From Dyella_B sp966430775 (lineage in GTDB: Bacteria; Pseudomonadota; Gammaproteobacteria; Xanthomonadales; Rhodanobacteraceae): a stretch of DNA of 64,000 bases. Made by a program: the position numbers and the translations under genes. The notes under the pieces are model-generated. The model saw only the letters and a list, made by a program, of their open reading frames with translations. It did not search any database and had not been told where the DNA came from. The stretch covers positions 1 through 64,000 of the forward strand of contig CBJMMB010000003.1 in assembly GCA_966430775.1 (NCBI GenBank), given 5' to 3'. Shown one piece after another: positions 27,401-34,520 of the stretch. Every line of letters begins with the position of its first letter. The stretch's first letter is position 1.

Positions 27401-30400
27401 CTGGTCAGCGATTACAGCTTGGCATCCACTAGCGCGGGCGTCGCGGCAACCATCACGCCGAAAGTGTTGACGGCCACGGCACCGACCATCGGCGGTGTAA
27501 CGACCAAAGTCTACGATGGCACCACGACGGCAAACGGTGCCAGCCTGAGCGGTGGCAGCGTCAGCGGCTGGATCAGCGGCGATAGCCTGTCGCTCAATGA
27601 AAGCGGCCTGACATTGACCTATAACAGCAGTCACGTGGCAACCGCCAGCAATATCAGCGCTAGCGGCAGTCTTACGGTAAATATCCTCAGCAGCACGAAC
27701 GGTAGCCAGAGCACCGACTACAGCGTGTCTCCACCATCCATCGCGTCGGTGGCCGCAACCATCACACCGGCAACGTTGACGGCGACGCTAACCAACAGCG
27801 GCGTGAGCAAGGTCTATGACGGCACGACCAACGCACCGATCGGTTTTACACCAACGTATAGCTATGTTGGATTTGTTTCCGGCGATACCGGCGCCAGCCT
27901 GACTAGCGCCAATGCGGCCTACAACAGCGCGCACGTGGCCAACGCCACGGATGTTACGGTATCGGGTCTAAGCATCAGCGGCATTGCCGGCAGCAATGGT
28001 TCGCAGACCAGCGATTACAGCTTGTCATCCACGAGTGCGAACGTGGCAGCGACGATCACGCCGGCACCGTTGACGGTATCGCTGTCTAATACCACCGGCG
28101 TCACCAAAACCTACGATGGCACCACGGCGGCGCCGAGTGGCTTCAGCCCGACATACAGCCTCACCGGTTTGGTATCTGGTGATAGCGCCATCGTGAGCAG
28201 TTCGTCGGCGCCGGTATTCGATTCGTCGCACGCCGGCGTGGCGACGGCGATCACGCAGGGCGGTCTGTCGTTGTCGTCGGTCGTCGGTAACGGCAGCGAT
28301 AATTCCGTGCTGAGCGATTACACCTTGTCGAGCACCACGGCTTCGACGGGGGCAGGGATCGCGAGCATCACGCCGGCGACATTGGGAGTAACGCTGACCA
28401 ACAGCGGTGTGACCAAAATCTATGACGGTACAACGGCTGCACCGGCCGGATTTACCCCAACGTACAGCTATAGCGGACTGATTGCCGGTGATACCAGCGC
28501 CGGCATAACCGATACCAGTGTGGCTTACAACAGCGCGCACGTGGCCAGCGCCATCGATATCACGGTCTCGGGTCTTGGCATCAGCAGCATTACCGGCAGC
28601 AACGGCTCACTGACCAGCGATTACAGCTTGGCGTTCATTGGCGTGAGCGTGGGCGCGACCATTACGCCGGCGCCGTTGACGGTATCGCTCTCCAATATCA
28701 CCAACGTTACCAAGACCTACGACGGCACCACCGCGGCGCCGAGTGGTTTCAGCCCGACCTACAACATTACGGGGCTGGTGTCCGGTGACACTGCCACGGT
28801 GAGCAGTGCGGCAACGCCGGTATTCAATTCGGCGCACGTCACCTCGGCAACGGCAATTACGCAAGATGGTCTGTCGCTGGCAACGATCACGGGTAACGGC
28901 ACCGACAATTCCGAGCTCACCGATTACAGCTTGTCGAACACGACGGCTTCCACGGGCGCAGGCGTGGCAAGCATCTCGCCGCTTGTGTTGACAGCCACGG
29001 CGCCGACTATCGGTGGCGTAACGACCAAGGTCTACGACGGCAGCACGGGGGCGTCTGGCGCCACATTGATCGGAGGTGGTGTCAGCGGTGCACTCAGTGG
29101 CGATAACCTGACGCTCAATACGAGCGGCATTGCGTTGGCCTACAACAGCAGTCACGTCGTCGGTGCCAGCAGCATCAGCGCCAGCGGCAGCCTCGCAGTG
29201 GATATCCTCAGCAGCACGAATGGTAGCCAGAGCACCGACTACAGCGTGTTGCTACCGACCATCACCTCGGTGGCCGGGACCATTACGCAGGCACCGTTGA
29301 CGGCGATACTGACCAACACCGGTGTGACCAAGACCTACGACGGTACGGCCAACGCACCGGTCGGTTTTACGCCCATATATAGCTACAGCGGGCTCGTCCC
29401 GGGCGATAGCGGCGCCACGCTGACCGACACCGGCGCGGCTTACAACAGCGCGCATGTGGCCAGCGCTACCGGCATCACGGTATCGGGGCTGAACATCAGC
29501 AGCATTACGGGTAGCGACGGTTCGCTGGCAACTGACTACTTCTTGGTATCCAGCAGTGCGAATGTGGCAGCAACCATCACGCCGGCCATGCTGACGGCCA
29601 CCCTGACCAACAGCGGCCTGACCAAAGTCTATGATGGTACGACCAATGCACCGGTTGGTTTTGCGCCTACTTATGGCTATAGCGGATTTGTCTCGGGCGA
29701 TACCGCTGCCACCCTGACCAACGCTGGCGCGGCGTACAACAGTTCGCAGGTGCGCAACGCCACGGGCGTCACGGTATCGGGTCTGGGCATCAGTAGCGTT
29801 ACCGGCAGCAATGGCTCGCTGGCTAGCGATTACAGCTTGGCATCCACTAGCGCCAGCGCCGCAGCAACCATCACACCCGCGACATTGACGGCCAGCCTTA
29901 CCGGCACGATCAGCAAGGTGTACGACGGCACCACCACTGCGACGCTCACGTCGAACAATTACATGCTGAGCGGTTTTGTCAGTGGTCAGGGCGCGACGGT
30001 GACGCAAACCAACGGTATCTACAACAGCAGTAACGTAGCCAGTGCCACCTCGGTAGCGGCAGCGCTAGGTGGCAGTGACTTCGCCGCCAACAGCGGCACG
30101 AATCTGTCCAATTACACGTTGCCTATCAGTGCGAGCGGCGCAGCGAGCATCACGCCCGCGTTGCTGGTGGTGACGGCGAACAACGCCAACAAGACGTATG
30201 ACGCCATTGCCTACAGTGGTGGCAATGGCGTGACGTACAGTGGCTTCGTGCATGGCGAAAGTGCATCGGTGCTCGGTGGCACATTGGCCTATGGCGGCAG
30301 TTCGCAAGGCGCTGTCAACGCGGGGTTCTACGCCATCACGCCAACAGGGTTGAGCTCGAGCAATTACACGATCAATTACGATAATGGCTTGTTGACGGTG

Positions 30401-31414
30401 AGCCCGGCCACGTTGACGGCCAGCCTCATTGGCACGGTGAGCAAGGTGTACGACGGCACTACGGCGGCAACGCTGACGTCGGGCAACTACACATTGACCG
30501 GTGTGATCGGCGGCGATGTGGTGAACCTCAACGATCCCACCTCCGGTGTCTATGCCACCGCCAATGTCGGCAGTGGCATCAACGTACAAGCGAGTGGGCT
30601 GGCGATCAGTGGCAGTGGTGCAGGCAATTACATACTGAGCAACAGTACTGCCACCGCCGCCATCGGCGTGATTACTCCGGCACCACTTACCGTGACGGCC
30701 AATAACGCCAGCGCCATCTACAATGCGCATGCGTACAGCGGTGGCAATGGCGTTATCTATAGTGGTTTCGTCGATGGGCAGACGGCTGCCGTACTGGATG
30801 GTGCGCTCACCTATGGCGGCAGTTCACAAGGTGCCTTGAACGTAGGCAGCTATGTGCTTACGCCCGGCGGCCTGGCCTCCAATAACTACGCCATCAGCTA
30901 CGCTAGCGGCACGCTCACGCTAACACCGGCCACGCTGACCTACGTGGCGACACCAGCGCAGGTCTATGCCGGCCAGGCGATTCCGGCGCTGACTGGCACG
31001 GTGACCGGTTTCCAGGGCAGCGACACCTTGGGCAGTGCCACCACGGGCACGCTGGCCTTTACCACGCCAGCCACCGCGCAAAGCCCGGCCGGGCAATACG
31101 CCATATCCGGTAATGGCCTGGTCGCGAACGAGGGCAATTACGTCTTCGTGCAGGCTGCTGGCAATGCACTGGCGTTCAACGTGATAGCTGATGGTGGAGA
31201 GACGTCGCCAATAGCCTATCTGCAACAACAGTTGGGTCAGCCCGCGCCTGCTGCCACCGTGCTGTCGCCGGGTGGCTTGCTGGCATCGACGGTGGCTACG
31301 TCGGAGGAGTCGTCTCCGGCCACGCTGCCGCTCCGGTCTGCTACGCCGGTTGCTGCGTCGGATCTCTACACGCCGGATGTGCGCGTAGTGGGCGGCGGTG
31401 TCCGCCTGCCATAA
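24437..31414 (+). CDS. TpsA: filamentous-haemagglutinin-type adhesin with ESPR, GLUG and YDG/MBG repeats
   Basis: The 2325-residue exoprotein of a two-partner (type Vb) system. It starts at GTG 24437 eight bases after AGGGGG, and the ESPR (MNHIFRLVWNRKLG then VLQVASEFA) is nearly that of the autotransporter at 5019. The TPS domain follows, with NPNGILFGQG near residue 165 as the classical haemagglutination-activity motif. GLUG-type repeats (GGLVG...I.NAYATG.VSG) span about residues 530-760. Residues about 830-2165 form a long array of YDG and MBG-type beta repeats; I count 11 copies of the YDG motif (mostly KVYDGTT or KTYDGTT), nine with a downstream DY motif. The tail ends RVVGGGVRLP, as in related TpsA proteins. 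It probably mediates attachment or aggregation. TpsB follows in the same transcription unit. Confidence 0.92.
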   Translation: MNHIFRLVWNRKLGVLQVASEFARGRTKSGRNADGGKRRVAWLASVPLSLPLLAFAAIPSQSTITTSAALTSVSAVAANALPNGGKVTSGTGRLAQRGDTLTITQQSQNLSLNWQSFNIGSQSTVNFVQPDASAIAVNRIADTNGSRIFGRLNANGQVFLINPNGILFGQGAQVNVGGLVASTLDVNDSSLGSSSLSFSGTGKGSVTNLGTINVTGGGYAALLGNQVRNQGAIHAQLGSVALAGGSAVTLNFGGDKLVSVRVDQSTLNALAQNGQLIEANGGNVWMTAGARESLLASAVNNTGTIEAQTVQNQHGHIMLLGGMDAGTVDVGGTLDASAPSGAGGGEIETSAANVNVANNARITTAAAMGLAGTWLIDPHDFTVAPSGGNITGATLASELAGGSVTIQSSSGTTGGSGNINVNDNVGWSAHTLTLTAADNVKINATMTASGTAGLVVNTATANGSDAAVAGGTLIMGLGGSGFAGQVNFTGSNTLSINGSSFTLIGSATALQSVGTSGNYALASNLTLSGNFTPIGNSTTPFSGVFDGLGHTISGLTITNSSATGVGLFGVSSGTIRNVGLPGGSVSGTGIGASIGELVGDNKGAISNVFTTGTVSGVGTATSGGEWVGGLVGENEASGTISNAFAKGAVSGSSYSASLGGLVGTNYGSIRNAYATGSVSGSYGGATSAGDNIGGLVGYNPGVIQNAYATGNVSWGGGGTSNNNFIGGLIGSDSGSITDAYATGHVSGGDSSDQLGGLVGYASGGTITASYWDTTASGQSSGTSSTSTVTTGMTGLNDAQMMQAGNFSWTIATSGGSSDTWRIYAGHTTPLLESLLIPLTINANNQAVTYNGTNQAGAVLSYSLPSPDLSAITLGLTSAQHAGTYSESVASAYSSNYDLSFGTTSATLTINPATLTPTLTNSGVTKAYDGTTAAPSGFTPTYSYSGLMSGDSANLTDTGIAYNSAHVTSATDVIVSGLSISSITGSNGSLVSDYSLASTSAGVAATITPKVLTATAPTIGGVTTKVYDGTTTANGASLSGGSVSGWISGDSLSLNESGLTLTYNSSHVATASNISASGSLTVNILSSTNGSQSTDYSVSPPSIASVAATITPATLTATLTNSGVSKVYDGTTNAPIGFTPTYSYVGFVSGDTGASLTSANAAYNSAHVANATDVTVSGLSISGIAGSNGSQTSDYSLSSTSANVAATITPAPLTVSLSNTTGVTKTYDGTTAAPSGFSPTYSLTGLVSGDSAIVSSSSAPVFDSSHAGVATAITQGGLSLSSVVGNGSDNSVLSDYTLSSTTASTGAGIASITPATLGVTLTNSGVTKIYDGTTAAPAGFTPTYSYSGLIAGDTSAGITDTSVAYNSAHVASAIDITVSGLGISSITGSNGSLTSDYSLAFIGVSVGATITPAPLTVSLSNITNVTKTYDGTTAAPSGFSPTYNITGLVSGDTATVSSAATPVFNSAHVTSATAITQDGLSLATITGNGTDNSELTDYSLSNTTASTGAGVASISPLVLTATAPTIGGVTTKVYDGSTGASGATLIGGGVSGALSGDNLTLNTSGIALAYNSSHVVGASSISASGSLAVDILSSTNGSQSTDYSVLLPTITSVAGTITQAPLTAILTNTGVTKTYDGTANAPVGFTPIYSYSGLVPGDSGATLTDTGAAYNSAHVASATGITVSGLNISSITGSDGSLATDYFLVSSSANVAATITPAMLTATLTNSGLTKVYDGTTNAPVGFAPTYGYSGFVSGDTAATLTNAGAAYNSSQVRNATGVTVSGLGISSVTGSNGSLASDYSLASTSASAAATITPATLTASLTGTISKVYDGTTTATLTSNNYMLSGFVSGQGATVTQTNGIYNSSNVASATSVAAALGGSDFAANSGTNLSNYTLPISASGAASITPALLVVTANNANKTYDAIAYSGGNGVTYSGFVHGESASVLGGTLAYGGSSQGAVNAGFYAITPTGLSSSNYTINYDNGLLTVSPATLTASLIGTVSKVYDGTTAATLTSGNYTLTGVIGGDVVNLNDPTSGVYATANVGSGINVQASGLAISGSGAGNYILSNSTATAAIGVITPAPLTVTANNASAIYNAHAYSGGNGVIYSGFVDGQTAAVLDGALTYGGSSQGALNVGSYVLTPGGLASNNYAISYASGTLTLTPATLTYVATPAQVYAGQAIPALTGTVTGFQGSDTLGSATTGTLAFTTPATAQSPAGQYAISGNGLVANEGNYVFVQAAGNALAFNVIADGGETSPIAYLQQQLGQPAPAATVLSPGGLLASTVATSEESSPATLPLRSATPVAASDLYTPDVRVVGGGVRLP

Positions 31415-31457
31415 CGACTCGCGCCCTCTCTCTTCCACGTCTTTCGGATACTTGCCA

Positions 31458-33134
31458 GTGACCCGATCTACCGCGTTGCGTTTATCGCCTCTCGCCATCG
31501 CCTTGTTGGCTGCTCCCGCCTTCGCGCAACAGGCACCGCCCACCAGCGGTCAACTGCTGCAGCAGGCTCAGCCGCCGCAACAATCGTTGCCGCGGCGTGA
31601 GCCGGGCGTACAAATTCAGACGCCGGTGACTGGCCACGTCTCCGACAACACGCCTTTCGAGGTGAAGCAGATCGTTGTCCGCGGCAATACGACGTTCGGT
31701 GAAGGAACGCTGCACGCACTGGTTGCCGATGGCGAAGGCCGTACGCAAACGCTCGCCACACTTACCGCTCTCGCGCAACGCATTACTGATTACTATCGCG
31801 CACACGGTTATCCGCTCTCCCGCACGGTCATACCGCAGCAAGAGTTGAGTAACGGCGTGGTGCAATTCAAAGTCGTCGAAGCGCGCTACGACCGCGTGCA
31901 GGTGACCAATCACAGTGCCGTCCAGACGAGCCTGCTTAACGCCACCTTGAGTCCGCTGCAAAACGGCCGACTGGTGGCGCAGGAATCGTTGGATCGTCAG
32001 CTGTTGCTATTGAACGACCTGCCGGGCGTGCAAGCGCACGCGGTGCTGGGGCCTGGCAGCACGCCCGGCACCAGCGACCTCAACGTCGAAGCACAGGCAC
32101 TGCCTCGTGTGGCCGGCAACCTCACGCTGGATGATGGTGGCGATCGCTACACCGGACGTATCCGTTTGGGTGGCAACGTGGCCGTGAACAATCTGATCGG
32201 CCTCGGCGACCAGGTCAGTGCGGGGCTTTTGGTTTCCGACAAGCACATGCACTACGGCCATCTGGCTTACGGTTTTGCGCTTAATGGTGCGGGCACGCGG
32301 TTTGGACTTGCGTACTCTGCGCTGTCCTACCAATTGGGCGATAGCTTGTCGGACTTGCATGCACGCGGGCATGCCACCGAAGCGAGTGCGTGGCTGTCGC
32401 AAGCCATCGTGCGCAGCCCTAACACAAACCTCAGCGCGCGGCTCGAAGTGGACAATCACCACTTGGCGGACGACACCGACAGCACCGGTGTACATGATGA
32501 TCGCCACACATGGGATTGGACGGTCAGCACCACGTTCGACCATCGCGACAGTTGGAGCGGTGGTGGGGTAACGCAGGCGCAATTGTCATTGACGCGCGGT
32601 CAACTTGGCTTTGACAACCTTGCAGCAAAAGCCAGCGACGAGGTGACGGCCAACATGCAGGGACATGAGCTGCACTGGGACGGCAATGTCAGCCGCCTGC
32701 AGATGATCACCGCCACGACGCGTTTGTATGTGGCGCTTAGTGGTCAGTACAGCCATCGCAACCTGGATTCTTCCGAGCAGTTTCTGCTCGGCGGCATGCA
32801 GAGCGTGCGTGGCTATGAAGTAAGCACGCTGGCGGGTGCTTCGGGTTACTTGGCTACGGCGGAGCTGCGCCATGACCTGCGTCTGCCGGGCGGCGTTTGG
32901 CAGGGCAGCGTGTTTTTCGACCATGGCGGGCTGTGGATCAATCCGCAACCGTGGGCCGGTAATACCGGCAGCAACCATGCCACGCTGAACAGCATAGGTG
33001 TTGGGCTAAACTGGGCCGGTCCCGATCAATGGATAGCACAGGTGCAAGTGGGCCAACCGGTGGGCAGTACACCAGAATTGGCGGGCAGGCGCCCGTCCAC
33101 GCGGGCATGGGTGCAGCTCGGCAAGGGGTTCTGA
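31458..33134 (+). CDS. TpsB: outer-membrane transporter of the FhaC/ShlB family
   Basis: A 558-residue outer-membrane protein that exports TpsA. The GTG start at 31458 gives an immediate signal peptide (TRSTALRLSPLAIALLAAPAFAQQ), whereas the longer frame from 31398 overlaps the end of tpsA. Residues about 68-145 are a POTRA domain (FEVKQIVVRGNTTFGEGTLH ... GVVQFKVVEARYDRVQV). The rest is the 16-strand barrel, with the conserved L6 loop motif QSVRGYE at about residue 450 and a C-terminal Phe. An N-terminal Gln/Pro-rich stretch precedes the POTRA region, as in FhaC. It lies 43 bp after tpsA and its last bases contain the ribosome-binding site of the next gene, so the three genes are surely one operon. 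Confidence 0.92.
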   Translation: MTRSTALRLSPLAIALLAAPAFAQQAPPTSGQLLQQAQPPQQSLPRREPGVQIQTPVTGHVSDNTPFEVKQIVVRGNTTFGEGTLHALVADGEGRTQTLATLTALAQRITDYYRAHGYPLSRTVIPQQELSNGVVQFKVVEARYDRVQVTNHSAVQTSLLNATLSPLQNGRLVAQESLDRQLLLLNDLPGVQAHAVLGPGSTPGTSDLNVEAQALPRVAGNLTLDDGGDRYTGRIRLGGNVAVNNLIGLGDQVSAGLLVSDKHMHYGHLAYGFALNGAGTRFGLAYSALSYQLGDSLSDLHARGHATEASAWLSQAIVRSPNTNLSARLEVDNHHLADDTDSTGVHDDRHTWDWTVSTTFDHRDSWSGGGVTQAQLSLTRGQLGFDNLAAKASDEVTANMQGHELHWDGNVSRLQMITATTRLYVALSGQYSHRNLDSSEQFLLGGMQSVRGYEVSTLAGASGYLATAELRHDLRLPGGVWQGSVFFDHGGLWINPQPWAGNTGSNHATLNSIGVGLNWAGPDQWIAQVQVGQPVGSTPELAGRRPSTRAWVQLGKGF

Positions 33135-33135
33135 T

Positions 33136-33966
33136 GTGGCAGTAAGCACTTTCGTTGGCGTCACCGGCCTGCCGCGTGCAGGTTCGACACTGTTGTGCCA
33201 GTTACTCGCGCAACATCCGGAGATTCAGTGCGAAGGGCATAGCTCACCTTTGTGCAACACGCTGCTCGGCATCCGACGGATGATCAGTGACGATCAGTTC
33301 TTTCTGTCGCAGCTGGACTCATCATTTGAAACGAGCTACGCGCATCTAGCCTCGGCCATGCGAGGCTTCCTGCATGGCTGGTATCACGACAGCGGTGCGC
33401 ATCGTGTGGTAGTCGACAAGAACCGCGCCTGGTTGCATGCAGTCGAGTTGCTTCTGCACATTGAGCCGAAAGCCAAGTTGATCGTCTGCCTGCGTGAGCT
33501 TGGGCAGATTTACGGATCGATCGAAGCACAGCATCAGCGTACGATACTGGTGGACTTTATCGACCATCTGGCGGACTTCGACCGCTTCGGCCGCGCGGAT
33601 ATGCTGTTTGCGAAAGATCGGGTGATCGGTGCGCCGCTTATCGCGCTGCAGGCGGTACTGGATTTGCCTGATGCGGTGAAGCAGCGGTTATATTTCGTGC
33701 GCTTCGAAGACCTGCTCGCGCAGCCGGTGAAGTGCATGTCGCATCTGTACGCGTGGCTAGGACTGTCGCCGTTCGAGATTGATCCTAACCAGCTAGTGGC
33801 AGGAAAACAGGAAAGCGACAGCCACTATCGGATGAAATACCCGCACCGGCAATCCACTCGCATCTCGGCACTTACGTTACATGCTGTGCCGCCACGGATC
33901 CAGAAACAGATAGAGACGGTGTGGGCATGGTTCTATCGGCTTTATTACAGCGAGAAGATGCCCTGA
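33136..33966 (+). CDS. sulfotransferase family protein, co-operonic with the TPS system
   Basis: A 276-residue cytoplasmic protein starting at GTG 33136, one base after the tpsB stop codon; its AAGGGG site (33123-33128) lies inside tpsB. The PAPS-binding loop GLPRAGSTLLCQLLAQ is at residues about 11-26. KLIVCLRELGQIYGSIEAQ (about 115-133) gives the conserved Arg and Ser of the 3'-phosphate site. Residues KNRAWLHA (about 95-102) and YFVRFEDLLAQP (about 190) follow. The sulfotransferase at 4080 shows the same order: NRVW, VIACVR, LLRYETL. The operon position says it works together with TpsA or on something made with it. Tyrosine sulfation of a secreted protein by a bacterial enzyme is known (RaxST on RaxX). 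Which group is sulfated here is unknown. Confidence 0.88.
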   Translation: MAVSTFVGVTGLPRAGSTLLCQLLAQHPEIQCEGHSSPLCNTLLGIRRMISDDQFFLSQLDSSFETSYAHLASAMRGFLHGWYHDSGAHRVVVDKNRAWLHAVELLLHIEPKAKLIVCLRELGQIYGSIEAQHQRTILVDFIDHLADFDRFGRADMLFAKDRVIGAPLIALQAVLDLPDAVKQRLYFVRFEDLLAQPVKCMSHLYAWLGLSPFEIDPNQLVAGKQESDSHYRMKYPHRQSTRISALTLHAVPPRIQKQIETVWAWFYRLYYSEKMP

Positions 33967-33998
33967 GCAAGCCGCACGCAGATAAACCCGTGCGGTGT

Positions 33999-34193
33999 GC
34001 CCATCGCCACCAGAGTGGCCATGGTGATCGGGCGGAAGTGCGCGAGTGCGGCTTCGCAAATCGCTTCCGGTGGCGTCAGGCCATCTTCCTGTTCAGCGAC
34101 CAGGGCAAAGTCGACCATCGGGATCGCGTTTCTTTTCACGATGCCGATCAGCATCAGCACGGCGATCACCGACATCGTGCTCAATTGCGTGTG
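33999..34193 (-). pseudogene. remnant of an RND efflux permease
   Basis: A fragment of about 65 codons that is almost a copy of the RND gene at 34521-37709. HTQLSTMSVIAVLMLIGIVK, NAIPMVDFALVAEQ and GLTPPEAICEAALAHFRPIT can be aligned residue for residue with that protein near its residue 940. The match ends abruptly at both sides, and no RND sequence continues. It lies downstream of the second RND gene on the same strand, in the order expected of a third, decayed tandem copy or a partial duplication. An open frame of 186 codons runs across it but has no family support outside this piece. The rest of the gap 33967-34520 shows only a possible 48-codon ORF. Confidence 0.8.
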
Positions 34194-34327
34194 CGCGGCA
34201 GGCCGGCGATTGCCATCGACCGGTGCATGAAGCGGTGCGCACGAAGCGGAATCCGGTCGCGCTGATGCCGCACCCGCATTACGCATAAGGCCGGCATCAA
34301 CAGCGCGATGAAATAAGGAAGAAACAT
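34181..34327 (-). CDS. possible small membrane protein, 48 aa
   Basis: A short frame that begins with ATG eight bases after AGGGGAG (34336-34342 on the complement), so initiation looks plausible. It codes for MFLPYFIALLMPALCVM, one hydrophobic helix, followed by Arg/His-rich sequence. The 3' end runs into the RND remnant in a different frame. There is no recognisable family, and the frame may be fortuitous. Confidence 0.25.
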   Translation of the reverse strand: MFLPYFIALLMPALCVMRVRHQRDRIPLRAHRFMHRSMAIAGLPRTRN

Positions 34328-34520
34328 GGCCGTAGCTCCCCTGCATAGCCAGCCGTGAACCGCGCCACGATATCACATGAAGTCGACGCCGTTCGGCGAT
34401 GGAAACGGGGGTGTCACATTCCGTCAGCGTCTCGGAAACCTTTGACGTTAGCGGCGCACCATTCGCAAACCATCCTAGGCACGTGAGGACGTATATCGGC
34501 CGCAAAAAGCCTGTTGCATC

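Noticed and set aside
33945..34505. 186-codon minus-strand gene
   Set aside because: Only the central 65 codons have homology (an RND fragment); the ends match nothing. I treat it as a pseudogene remnant.
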